Source of the DNA: Hexactinellida sp. DTS-2022 | Lineage: Eukaryota > Porifera > Hexactinellida | Reading direction: 5' to 3' | DNA: 64,000 nt | Assembly (NCBI GenBank): GCA_028753945.1 | Contig: JAPNXP010000007.1 | Coordinates: forward strand, 4,526,001-4,590,000 | Part shown: positions 48,320 through 59,900 of the stretch, one piece after another | Layout of the letters: each line of letters starts with the position of its first letter | How positions within the stretch are numbered: the stretch's first letter is position 1 | Program-made: the position numbers and the translations under genes | The notes under the pieces: model-generated | Databases searched by the model: none | Told to the model about the DNA's origin: nothing | The model's input: the letters and a program-made list of their open reading frames with translations, nothing else

Positions 48320-49915
48320 TTAATTAGTAAAGAATTGAAATCTGCTCTCTATCATAGAACGGCACATTGGACATGGTTGCCCAAGGTCTTCAATCGTCTG
48401 GCTACATTCTGTACAGCAAATAGCATGTCTACATGGCATGAAAACCCATGTAGCATGTACGGGGTCCAAGGGAAACTACACATTTATTGTCTTCTACGAT
48501 TTGTTCAATATTGTCCTCATTATTATCTTCAAAATCACTTGAAACCATGGTGTTCTGAGATTTTATAGAACCAATCGTATGACTGATCGCCTTTAGATAT
48601 TGCCATGGCGTGTAATCGCCATCAGAAAGCTTTTGTTTGCAAATACTTCTGCGTTCACTGTTCTTGATATCTTGCTTTTTCCTTGGCCTGCTGATCTCTC
48701 TATCCATACGTAGGCGTCCTATATCATTATCAGTATCCTGGATAATTTCATTTAGAGTTGCCCTAAATGTCCAGATTCTAGGATGACTAGTCCATATTAT
48801 TGACTTCAGTTTTGAGTGATAGCTTTCAGCTCCATTATTTGTAGCAATTGTAATATCGTAAATAGACAGTTCCTCGGGGAAAATTTGATTTAACCAGCGC
48901 TTTTTGCAATAGCTCCTCAATTTTTCTAATTTTGACATTTCAGAATCTTCAAGATTCGGCATCTGTAGGAAGCTGAATGTGGGATTTATCAGCGAAGCTG
49001 GCAAAAAAGGGATCGCCATAAGTTGTTTGATGTAAGCTGCAGTTTCAAGAGAATTCTTGAAATTTTGAGTAAGTCCAAGACTTTGAGTTTTCGCCCAAAT
49101 ACGCTGGGTATAATGGAACCAGCAGCCGTATATTTTCACCTGAGGGAATACCTCTTTAAAGGCGTTCCTGGCTGCTGGTTCCCAGTCCGACATCGAAGCT
49201 GATGGCTGAAATTCAGGAAGATTTTCATGAATGGCTTCTAAAACTGCTTGATATAATATTTCGCTCTTTGAGGTCATTAGACAATGAATTGCAGGGAGAG
49301 TGTGTCTGCCTACAGTTACTAATATTGTCCACAGTTGATAAAACTGTATAGGGACTGTGAAAAAAGTTCCATCAAACTGTATGTTTGTTACCTCATTAAA
49401 GAATGTTCTCATTCGATCTGAAAGAAGACAACAGCAATTTGCTTGTCTCTTGTGACGCTAAATTGATGGAAAATTCCAAAAGTCGTAGTAGACAGCATGT
49501 TAATATATTCTGTGGCTGAATTAGGGATTTTCGGCTGCAAAGTTCGCCTGGCACGATAAAGAGACGATTCGCATTCTGTAAATGAGACTTCACATGCATA
49601 AGGATCATTTCTGGTAACATCATCAAACACTCTTCGGAGATTTGTCTGTGAATTCTTGGCCATAGTTTTGCATTTTGTTTTGAGTTGAAATATTTCTGTT
49701 TTAAATGCCTCAGTATTGTGATTGTGCTGATTTAGGGGTGTAATCAAATTGGTTTCACGATTTAGTCTAGCAGTTCCCTTACACCCACTCCTAAACAATG
49801 CGCACCTAATGTAGATATATTTCACTACAATTTTCGATTGGATATATTTGTTCCCATCTTGTGTTGTATACACACTCGCGACACTACGTTTGTATTCATC
49901 AAAGGTATATTCCAT
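48320..49915 (-). pseudogene. MULE transposase with FLYWCH finger and C-terminal RING
   Basis: Begins at ATG 49915. Part 1 (to 49409, 168 residues) has a FLYWCH/WRKY-like zinc motif with two Cys and HNH in the phrase LNQHNHNTEAF. Part 2 (49412-48429, after a one-base shift) is a MULE catalytic domain: D14 in FDGTFF, D76 in SDWEPAARNAF, the C97/H100 pair in GCWFHYTQ, and E196 in NNGAESYHSKL. At its end the frame runs into a RING finger (Cys near 48470; after another one-base shift at about 48440, CRHAICCTEC and CPMCRSMIESRF, stop at 48320-48322). One RING Cys reads Ser. FLYWCH plus MULE is common. A C-terminal IAP-type RING (ubiquitin E3) is unusual. Two shifts mark this copy as dead unless they are sequencing errors. 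Confidence 0.88.
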
Positions 49916-50082
49916 TTTCGACAGTATTATCTACATCTAATTAAAACATCAATATATACTATACACTGTGTACATACAGTTCCCGATTGTTTATAGCGAA
50001 AATAGTATACAATAATACAATTTATTAGATGACACCTCAAAGAAGCCAAATTTAGAGTGAATGTTTAATACGATACTTTGAA

Positions 50083-50252
50083 TTTTCATTTTAACAAGTG
50101 ACAGTAGTCTTAAATTTCATTCTAACAAGTGACAGTAATCTGAAAAACCGATTCTAACAAGTGACAGTAGTCTTAAATTTCATTCTAACAAGTGACAGTT
50201 GAGATAATTCTAACAAATGACAACTTGGAAATTTTAACAAATGCATGCACCT
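50083..50252. repeat. MULE right inverted end with tandem subrepeats
   Basis: About five inverted copies of the subrepeat seen at the left end (ATTCTAACAAGTGACAGTAG), then TTCTAACAAATGACAACTTG and the terminus. Confidence 0.9.
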
Positions 50253-50668
50253 CGCCTCAAGGTGTCAAGAACAATTTGTTAATTGGTCCGAGTCACAAGG
50301 ATCGGTAGATAAATTTGAAGTTTGTTTCTATTCATAAACTATCTTGAGTTCAATGCCATTCACTCATATACGGGGAATCTGACAGAAAAATCTAGCAATG
50401 TTCGCTGTCAAGTTTTTCTCTTCAGATTATTATTATTCATCATCTCAGGTTCAAAATGGAACCTGGTACCTTGTTAAAAATTTCGCCGACGACATCCTAT
50501 TTAACAAAAGCGATGACGTCATATTTATGGTGATAAAAAATTAAATTTGATCGTATACTTAATCTAAATAGCTCATTCGAAAGAGCTAGAAGAGGAGAGT
50601 GATTTTCATATAGGAACTACACATGTTATACTAAAGAGTCAAAAGTTACGATCGTTTATATATGTTTA

Positions 50669-53600
50669 TTATGGTTCCCATTCATCGCCAGAATCCTCAG
50701 ATGAGGAAAAGTCTGAAACTTCACTTGTACTTGCATCTGAACTACTATCATCATGGTCTTCTTCCACATCTGTCTCTGAATCATTGTCTTCACAGTCTGC
50801 AGCTGCTTCATATGTATCGTTTGTTATGTCTTTTCTAAATTTTGACTTTTCAATGTTCTTGTCAATTTTAGTATCTTTGGTTATTTTGTTTGCTTTTGAT
50901 AAGTATCGACATCGCTTTTTTTTTGGCTCCTGTACATCCCTATCCGAACATTCATCGTCTGCAACCGTATCAACAACTTGTACTTTCGCCTTGGGTTGCT
51001 TCTTTTGCAATTTTGGAGGCATCTGTGGGCCAATAAACCAATGCGGGACCATTTTCTTTGCATTGTTATCCCACTTCCATCCATATTGTTCTGGATTAAG
51101 CTGTTTGATCGCAATCTCCCCGCATTGTTGCCAAATAACTGTTTGTATTTGCGCTCTTTTTAATGCTTGTAGGAGAGAATCTGGATCAGGTGGCAAGGAC
51201 ACAGAGGACTTCTCCTTTTGTTGTTGATACAACCGAATTCTGGTTTGAAGATAGCTTTCACTCTTATTACCACTATACATAATTGTAGATATGAATTGCT
51301 TCAAATCTTCGATATTCTGCTTGCACAGTGGCTCTTCCTTTTGCAGATTATGTAGTAAATAGCAATTGTGTGGAACCTTTAATAACTTATTAAAAACCCG
51401 AACTTTCCCAACTCTGAAAAAACTGCAAGTGACTATTATTATTACCTGCTTGTTGAAGGCAGTCCACGAGCCAAGTGGGTCAAAATCATCAGAAATGTCT
51501 GCTACGCATCCTGCTACTGACCAAGCTATGTCTTTCCGGAGACACCGTTCTAATTCTCCTGTGCAATCCGTTTCAACGTGATTCTTAAATAAAGGTGGTT
51601 TTACTTTTTTTCCAATCATGTAAGGGGCAGTTTCATTTGATAGATCTTCAGCTGCACTTGAAAAGGCTAGTGGGAATTCAATTTGCTCACCAAAAGTTGG
51701 CAATATCTCTTCTGTCTTGGATGGTATTTGGAATAATGTTACATTTGTATCGTGTGTTGTTCCCGAACCTGTTAATGTATTTTGACGGCCATCATTATTA
51801 TCAAGAGTGCTGTGACATACTACACCTTTCCGCATATTTGGATACAAACATCCTCCTGCAATTACCATTCTGGCCCAAGCTTGATTCTGCAGGCGGATAG
51901 AAGTGTACGATGCAGAATGATTGCATTTGTGTAAGCACGGACTACTAGATACCCGGACGCGACAAAGCCAAACCACAGTCAAAAATGCGTAGGCTGAACA
52001 TTGTATGACTGAAAATATGGTCAATTCTGTATTTTTAGTCACTAAATTTGGTATCTAACAGAATCTTTGGGCGCTGAATTCAAAAATGGCAATTTCAAGG
52101 TTCAAAAACTCACTCCCCGCCTTAATTTTGGCAAAAAGGCGTGGTCACACCCAAATATGGTCAATTCCATATTTTTGTTCTATTACTTCATCATAACACT
52201 AAATTCGCAATATCCTCTTAACTATAGGAACGATATTGATGAAAATATGATTAATAAATTGTTCAGCTAAATATATATTACTACGTGACGGTCGTGACCT
52301 TCGGTATACAAGGCCTGCATTGCTAGGCGAAAATTTGTGTACCATGGATTACTTAAAGTTCATTGAAAATTGGAGAATTGATCCATATTCCAATAATTAG
52401 CAATGATACAGCTGAAAAGTGTATTATAACTATATAGGAATATGGTATCCAGGTATACATAGCACCCTCCAGAATTGTGATATGTCATCATCTGATGACG
52501 TTATGGTAATTTTGGTTGCGAATTATCTTGTTTTTCTAGCATACTTTTAACATAGTCAAACGTGTTATAAATGTTCAAAATTGGAACATGGTTATACCCA
52601 GAAATAGTTGAATAAAATATATCGAAATTATAAATGGAATGTGACACATTCCTCGGTTGCCATGGAAAATGTATATTTCCTAAAATGTGCCATAACTCAA
52701 AAACTATGAATGTTATGTAAACTAGACTGGTACTGATCTATCTGGAATAGGTAACTTCCTATTCATCGATAATACATTTTCAATGCCAAACTTCAATAAT
52801 CTTTGAGATAGTGAGTCATTACCTAATAATGAATTAAGTGTTAATTATCTCATTATCTCAAAGATTATTGAAGTTTAGTGACTAAAAATACAGAATTGAC
52901 CATATTTTCAGTCATACAATGTTCAGCCTATGCATCTTTGACTGTGGTTTGGCTTTGTCGCGTCCGGTAATATAGTAGTCCGTGGTGTAAGTAATCAATA
53001 GTTTCCTTGCTTCCAGTCATCCTGTGAACAACCAAACCTGAAAAGGAAAATATTTGCATTAACAATTTATCGATTTCGGCTCACTCATCTCTTTTCTAAG
53101 TTAAATATATGAGAAAAATAATGGAAAACAACAGCACAAAAAACAAGACTAACCTAGAATGGCTTGTTTTGGAGAAGGTTGCTTTGTGATCAACGATTGC
53201 CAGTCACTAGCAAGAGACCAAATTTTGGTTGCTGCCAATTTTGTGCTTTCTTCGCATTATCCTTAAGTGTATGATATATAGCGTTATAAATCTCAGGAAG
53301 AGGTCCCTTGTCCAGTTCTTGCATAAATTCGTCAATTGACAGTGGCAATCTTTTGTCACTTTCTTGTCTGTGCTGCATTTTTCTCCGAATCATTCGACCG
53401 AATGCTCTCACTAAATCTTCATCCCTCAACCCACATCCGTGAAGAGCAGCAATTGTATAATTCCAAGGGTTTGTGTCAGATGCATATACAAGAAGATACT
53501 TTGAGACGGCCTTGAAAGAGATGTCTGATTTAAATTCTTTTTCAATGCGCCTCCTTAGGTTCCTCGTGTCCTTAATAACTGGCTCTTCAAATCCTGCCTC

Positions 53601-54443
53601 TTCGCTAAAGCTCATTATATCATTTAACAGTTCATGAAGGAGAAAAGCACATTTGTCTATTATGATTTTTCGTTTGATGTCAACTAGGAAAGACTGGATG
53701 ACCAGCTCTACTTCTCCGTCTTTGGATTTGCTTTCAACAGCAACGTAGGGATGTGCATAGGAAGAATAACAATTTTTGTGGTAGTATATATCAGCTGAGA
53801 AAACATCGCAAGCATCAACTTTCAAAATTGCGTCTAACCTACAAGAGGCCTGGTAATAGGGTTCGGCCTTTTCAAGTAGGTAGCATTCTTTCTGTTCCAA
53901 AATTCTTGCTTCTGCCCTACCCTCTGAACATCTGCCTAGCCCACCTTCGTTATATTTCAAGCCATCAGTGTTCTTTGTCTCATAGCAGATGAAACATATT
54001 TTCTTGTCATAGCTCACTTTCGAACGAAGATGCCTATTCTGTTGATCTTGTGGTGGATCCAACGTAATGGAGTTTTCTTCACTTTCAATGTCCTTGGAGA
54101 CTTGCTCATATCGTAGAGAGTAACTAGTAATTTTAGTTCCAAATTTTAATCTGCATGAATTGTGTACAGCACCATTGGCTTCAGTAAACCCTGAAATCCT
54201 CTCTAAAACGGTAGTAAAAATGTGTGCCTTATCTTGATTATCTATGTTTAGTTCACTCCAATCCTTGGCATCTTTATAAAATTTATCAAAACCACTAGCG
54301 GTTATATTTCTATAGGCGTCCTTTTTCCTTATTACTTCATTGCAAATTAAACAATTTAAACTGTCCTTGTTTCCAGGACTGAAAAGAGGTACACACTTTT
54401 GATATGACTTCTTTTCTGTTTCTTCCATTTTTACTTGTGTCAA
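50669..54443 (-). pseudogene. Putative transposase of the unclassified element
   Basis: Exon 1 runs from ATG 54443 to 53154. It has two CxxC...HxxC modules (C31/C34 with H94/C97; C150/C153 with H222/C225), then a helical stretch containing ALHGCGLRDEDLVRAFGRMI. A one-base shift near 53225 breaks it. A 116-bp GT-AG intron (53038-53153) follows. Exon 2 begins at 53037 (GLVVHRMTGSKETIDYLH) and is interrupted by a 1,049-bp insertion. Across the insertion the frame continues as KCNHSASYTSIRLQNQAW, then LDNNDGRQNTL...THDTNVTLFQ, a long conserved-looking middle, and a Lys-rich then acidic Ser/Asp tail ending DEWEP. The DNxD...SxHxTN..LFQ pattern resembles large uncharacterised proteins I recall from corals and arthropods. 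Its chemistry is unknown to me. About 850 residues if uninterrupted. Confidence 0.75.
51936..52984. mobile_element. Non-autonomous TIR element inside the putative transposase gene
   Basis: 1,049 bp with ends CACGGACTACTAGATACC and its counterpart, pairing over about 112 bp (51936-52048 with 52872-52984), flanked by a 7-bp duplication GTGTAAG (51929-51935 and 52985-52991). Removing it with one duplication restores the reading frame across TTA CAC AAA. It contains a second inverted pair at about 52785-52880 and no gene. Superfamily uncertain (hAT, P or Merlin by duplication size). Confidence 0.88.
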
Positions 54444-54928
54444 AACAATAGCAGAATAAATTATGTATCTCGACTTCCTCTAGCACCACCTTAGGAATCT
54501 ATTTAATCTATGCTGGGTGAATAAGACTAGTAAATTTTGAGCAGGTGATAGGATTACATACAAGTTATAGCAGTAAAGAAGGATTAAATTGCATTAATAA
54601 TAGAATAAATAGAATTTTTTTAGAATAAACATATATAAACGATCGTAACTTTTGACTCTTTAGTATAACATGTGTAGTTCCTATATGAAAATCACTCTCC
54701 TCTTCTAGCTCTTTCGAATGAGCTATTTAGATTAAGTATACGATCAAATTTAATTTTTTATCACCATTAAATATGACGTCATCGCTTTTGTTAAATAGGA
54801 CGTCTTCGGCGAAATTTTTAACAAGGTACCAGGTTCCATTTTGAACCTGAGATGATGAATAATAATAATCTGAAGAGAAAAACTTGACAGCGAACATTGC
54901 TAGATTTTTCTGTCAGATTCCCCGTATA

Positions 54929-55034
54929 TCATTATGTATTGATAATAAATTATAATATTAGTTATTTATTTTAGCAATGTTATCCACGGTGAGTGAGTAA
55001 AGTCAACAAATTGCATATATTAATAATAAATTAT
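54929..55034. repeat. Module remainder between transposon and P array
   Basis: Continues the module interrupted at 46072 and 50367: TCATTATGTATTGATAATAA and AGCAATGTTATCCACGG, the normal continuation. Confidence 0.8.
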
Positions 55035-55206
55035 TACTGTGCCGACTATACTATAGTATAGTGGTTCAGTATTGAAATCACTGCCTTTATTGTACGTATA
55101 TTATTACTGTGCCGACTATACTATAGTATAGTGGCCCAGTATTGAAATCACTGCCTTTATTGTATATTATTACTGTGCCGACTATACTATAGTATAGTGA
55201 CCCAGT
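55035..55206 (-). repeat. P minisatellite, 3 units, inverted
   Basis: Three units on the minus strand (TACTGTGCCG then the palindrome). The first has GTGGTTCAGT and the third GTGACCCAGT instead of GTGGCCCAGT. Confidence 0.9.
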
Positions 55207-55513
55207 CCAGAACAGAGCATAATTAACTAAGAACTGAAATTTTCAGGATATGTGTCTCATGGGTTACAGATGTGGTCACGATTTTTATCACATTTTTTTG
55301 GACACATTTTTGCACCTGTTTAATATTGAAACAGGAACAATAAATAGTACCCGAAAATTAAATTTATATGCATTCGATAGAGAATTAAATTCTACACCTT
55401 TTCACAGTGCACGAATTTTCAAATTGTACTTAGTTTGTGCCACAATTGAGTTGCAAGTTCCCTTTGTTTACTAACACTTCAGTTCAATTGAAAGTGTTAA
55501 ATCTAATTCTATT
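55207..55513 (-). repeat. Module segment, inverted
   Basis: Inverted copy of the GTGACCCCAGGTGCACATC-type segment and its flank (CTAACACTTCAGTTCAATTG, AAATCTAATTCTATT). Shows the array changes direction here. Confidence 0.75.
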
Positions 55514-56202
55514 CAGTAGCGTAGCAATAGGCGGTTCAGGCGGTTCATTGAACCAGGGCCCCCGATGTCTCGGGGGGCCCCAAAGGCATACCTGCCAACC
55601 TATTTGTATCATATCCCTGTACAGAGCTCCAATTTTCCCCTGTACATTGGCCAAAATCCCTATATACCTCCCAAAAATTTTTCTCGCTCGCTGCGCTCGC
55701 TCGTCCAGGTATTACTATACACTTACATATAAAAATATCACTTTGGAAGGGAAAAAGTATTGAATTATAAATTGTACAGGGATTCCCTGTACACTTGAAT
55801 AAGTATATAAACCAACTTGTGCGGGTGCCTTTATGTGGTCAATGCAGAATGCATGGCAGAATATACTACCATATATAACTCTAGACATTTTTAGGCATTA
55901 TTTGACTAAAATCCCTGTGCGCCTGTACAGAACAGCCAAAATGGTTCAAATCCCTGTACGGTTGGCAGGTATGCAAATGTTCCAAAATTCTCCAGATGCA
56001 GATTTACTTCAATCTACTTCGTCAAAATTCGGGAAATGCCATTTCGAACCCAAATTTACCCAGATGCATGCCGCGAACTGCCTTAAAATATACTACTCCA
56101 ATTTGAACTAGTGGGGCCAGGGCCCCCGGCACATACTTTTGAACCGGGGCCCCCGAAACCCTAGCTACGCCACTGAATAAGCGGGACGGTTGGCAAGTAT
56201 GA
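55514..56202. mobile_element. Composite hAT-like insertion
   Basis: Flanked by an 8-bp direct repeat ATTCTATT (55506-55513 and 56203-56210) in a module that normally has one copy. Left end CAGTAGCGTAGC; a matching CAGTGGCGTAGC end lies at 56175 (reverse), followed by 27 bp ending in the CATACTTGCCAACC type. A second element with ends CATACCTGCCAACC / GGTTGGCAGGTATG lies inside (about 55588-55975). Two families are therefore nested or fused. No transposase seen. Confidence 0.65.
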
Positions 56203-56210
56203 ATTCTATT

Positions 56211-56616
56211 GTTTCAACATGTAATAAATACATTGATTCAAGTTGTTAAATCTTACACTATTGTTTCAACTTGCGATAATTATATTGATTCCACTTGTGA
56301 AATCGAGTAGGCTTCTATTTTCTATCTGAAAACTAAGATTTTACATTCCATAACAACAACAGATTATGTGATTATATTTACTTCTGCGTGAATATTCTGC
56401 ACAATGGATACACTGACATAATTAATCGCTCTGTCTTTAACTTATAGAGATAGTTCCAATAAGATTATTGGGGTTATCGAGTGCGCTGAATTCAATTATA
56501 TTAGTGAAATTCAATTTAAATTAATAATTACGTATTCAAATAATTGATTGTAATTTATTTGCTGTCATAATAATGGTGTTAAATTATGAATAGTTGAATA
56601 CGTTATTTAATATTTA
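56211..56616 (-). repeat. Module flank, inverted, target of Ginger
   Basis: Inverted module sequence (TGTTTCAACTTG, CAACAACAGATTATGTG, GTTATCGAGTGCGCTGAATT). It stops at ATATTTA where the Ginger element begins and resumes at 61166. Confidence 0.75.
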
Positions 56617-56927
56617 TGTTGCAGTGCAAGTGCGAATTTGGTGTATTCGCGAATACACTGGTGTAAATCCGAATTTATGTTAACTTGGCACATGTGGTTG
56701 GATATTTTTGACTCCTTGTGCTGGAAAAAAATTAATTACAATTACGTCAATCAGTTGGGATTATAATCAAATTACTTTGTTCTCAACTGTAAATTACGCA
56801 AACGATTGACAGTGTAAGTGCGAGTTTGTTATTTTTCTAACCCTATAAATTCCGAAATATATGATATAATATTCTAACGTAATTATTTTGAACTACATTT
56901 TTCAACGAACTCTACTGATAGAACGTA

Positions 56928-59900
56928 ATGGACCAAAGAATAGCATTTTTTGAATCCTTATTACAAATTCGGCATGCTAGTCAATCTAGTTTTTTTACCC
57001 AAGACGATGTTAAAGATAAAATTGAAATATTATTAATGGAATGCCGCCACAAGGAGTTGAACATTCTAAATGGTACTGATTGAAAAATAGGTAACCCTTG
57101 TTAAGTATCAAAACTCTAACATTCTCTATTCAAGAGGTAAAGGCGATGAACCCAACAAGAGGGTTGTAGCTCTTGAAGACCTCTATGATATAATTAAAGA
57201 AGTGCATAGTGAGAGAAATCATTGTGGGCGTACATAAATTTTTATTAATGAATTATTGTGGAATTACAGAAAAGATTTGTCAAATATTTGTAAATCATTG
57301 TGAGATCTGCCAGCAAAAGAAATCTCGAAAATCGATGAAGTCTCTTGTGGTGAAACCAATTGCATCATCTTCATATCTCTCCCGATCTCAAGTTGATCTG
57401 ATCGACTTTTCTAGTACGTTTCCAACTGATAACCATCCGTACAAATGGCTCCTTGTATACCAGGACCATTTTACAAAATTTATTCGCCTTAGACCCCTCA
57501 AAAGAAAGTGTGCAGAAGAAGTAGCAGATGCACTAATGGATATATTCTGTGAACTCGGGCCACCATTAATTTTACAGTCCGATAATGGAAGAGAATTTAA
57601 AAATGATTTGCTCTTTAGGCTATTGAACGAAAAATGGCCTCAACAAAAATTATTCATGGAAAGCCACGCCACCCTGAAACACAGGGATCTGTTGAGAGAG
57701 CTAACCAAGACATTAAAAAACACTTTACAGTAATGATGTTGGAAAATAACAGAGACACCAACTGGGTAAAATATATCAGTTTGGTGCAGTATAGAAAAAA
57801 TACCAATTATCATTCTACTATTGGTATGTCTCCATTTCAAGCAGTTTTTAACAGGAAGCCACCACAAGGAATATCTGAGTTAGGCATACCCAATGAACTA
57901 GAAGCTCACATTTCCAACGAGAGTGATTTAGAAAATGAAATTAATAGATGCAACCAGGTTGAGGGTACAGATTATGTCCCCACTGAAGAGATGTCATCAG
58001 TTATCAATCTACCTATCTCGTCTACACAAATATGTGTCGATCCCTATTTGGAAGATTTGTCACATCCTTTCCCCTCTGCATTACGCGTTTTTGATGAATC
58101 TGAAAATTACTCATCGAATTTAGAGCATACGACATATCTTCCCGAATCCCCCTATTATTCAAAGTTTCCTCCAATTAATAATATCGCAAGAGAGACTATC
58201 CCGACCAAATTTTCTGATCATGGAGAGAATACGTCGCCTATAGAGGAGTTAGTTTGCATTGTTTGTAACTGCGAGACTAGTGGAATCCATAGGTGTCCAG
58301 GATGCCACAAAAGTATACATGTAATTTGCGGTCGTACTGATGGAGAGGAGGGGTACGGGAGTGCAGTATGGTGTTCTTACTGTGATCTAAAGCAGCAACA
58401 AGCACAACATGAAGTCCAGCGCAAAGGTATAAAACGTCGACAACAAAAACTCCACAATCGTATGCTGAAAGCGAGCAATAACAGTCTTCCTCCAGCCTGT
58501 GTAGGAGACAATATTTTATTGCCAATCGAAAAGCCTGATATGGTTACCACTCTTGGAAACAAAAACATGATGGCTGTTGTTGTCAGCAATAATGACCAGA
58601 TGTATTCAATAGGAACTAGCAGGGACTTCTTTAATATAGGGACTGTAAACTTCGTTTTACGGTAAATTAGCGTAGGCCTAAAACAGTATTGTTACTTATT
58701 GATATCCCGTAATCCGCTAATGCTAGACACAGGAAATGTATTATTGTCGTATAGGAAGTCATATTTTGGGAGTCCAACGGTAATATTGGTTTATCGAAAA
58801 TATTTGTGGAATGTAAGTTATGCGATTTTCACACCCTTCCATATATGGTAATATTGTTAAAATCTCGAGATTACTTAACTTTATACATATGAAATGTATC
58901 ATTTTCGTACAGGAATTCATATTTTGGGAGTCTAACGGTCATATTGGTTTATCGAAAATATTTGTGGAATGTAAGTTATGCGATTCTCACACCTTTCCAT
59001 ATATGGTAATATTGTTAAAATCTCGAGATTAGTTAGTTTTATACATATTAAATATATTATTGGCGAATGGGAAATGGGAATTCATATTTAAGGACTCAGT
59101 AGATCACATTGATTTACCTAAGGCGTTCCCCTTAGCCTATATTATTATTTTGGCACTCTCCACAGGAGGATTGCCCCGACCCTGTTTTGTAGTTTAGCTA
59201 ATACTTACATATCAGATATCTGTCATTATGTTGTTTATTAAAAAACAACAAGGCTGGATTCGGTTAACCGGTTACCGTTGCTGACATCGGTTAACGATTA
59301 GAGATTTTATTAACCAGTTAGCCGGTCTGTTGAATAAAGTAGAGTTATTGGGAAATTAATGTATAAAGTATTAAATCTTTTTGAATTTTATCAGAATATG
59401 TAGTCCTAAATCCATTTCTCATCACCATTTAATACATTTTATTGGACAACATTGATTTAAATATAGATTTGAAAGAAACTTATCAAGATTTTTTAATAAT
59501 GTAAGAATTAGCAAAACTACAAAACAGGGTCGGGGCAATCCTCCAGTAGAGAATGCCAAAATAATAATATAGGCTAAGGGGAACGCCTTAGGTAAATCAA
59601 TGTGATCTACTGAGTCCCTAAATATGAATTCCCATTTCCCATTCGCCAATAATATATTTAATATGTATAAAACTAACTAATCTCGAGATTTTAACAATAT
59701 TACCATATATGGAAGGATGTGAAAATCGCATAACTTACATTCCACAAATATTTTCGATAAATCAATATTACCGTTGGACTCCCAAAATATGACTTCCTAT
59801 ACGACAATAATACATTTCCTGTGTCTAGCATTAGCGGATTACGGGATATCAATAAGTAACAATACTGTTTTAGGCCTACGCTAATTTTACCGTAAAACGA

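Larger units (their letters stand above)
46083..50252 (-). mobile_element. MULE (Mutator-like) DNA transposon, 4.17 kb
   Basis: Flanked by an exact 10-bp duplication CGCCTCAAGG (46073-46082 and 50253-50262). Joining the flanks gives the usual module sequence CGCC...CGCCTCAAGGTGTCAAG. Inverted ends: left 46083-46420, right about 50083-50252, sharing GTTGTCATTTGTTAGAATT, CAACTGTCACTTGTTAGAAT and more. They are made of tandem subrepeats of about 30 bp. A 9-11 bp duplication and long inverted ends are MULE traits. The transposase gene is on the minus strand, and a fold-back element occupies 46676-48133. Confidence 0.93.
50368..54928 (-). mobile_element. Unclassified 4.56-kb TIR transposon (Academ-like?)
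   Basis: Inverted ends of about 300 bp (50368-50670 and 54624-54928) starting ATACGGGGAATCTGACAG. Comparing the flanks with intact modules (GCCATTCATTCATTATGTAT) gives a 3-4 bp target duplication, CAT or TCAT. The minus strand between the ends carries one gene, whose stop codon abuts the left end. A duplication of 3-4 bp and a Cys-rich transposase would suit the Academ superfamily, but I cannot see an XPG nuclease or helicase domain and the assignment is a guess. Confidence 0.85.

Noticed and set aside
50784-51227. A plus-strand gene across the acidic tail region of the putative transposase
   Set aside because: It is the antisense shadow of the Ser/Asp/Lys-rich minus-strand coding sequence.
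57640-58589. Minus-strand frames opposite the Ginger integrase
   Set aside because: No domain resemblance. The plus strand has the integrase and finger motifs.
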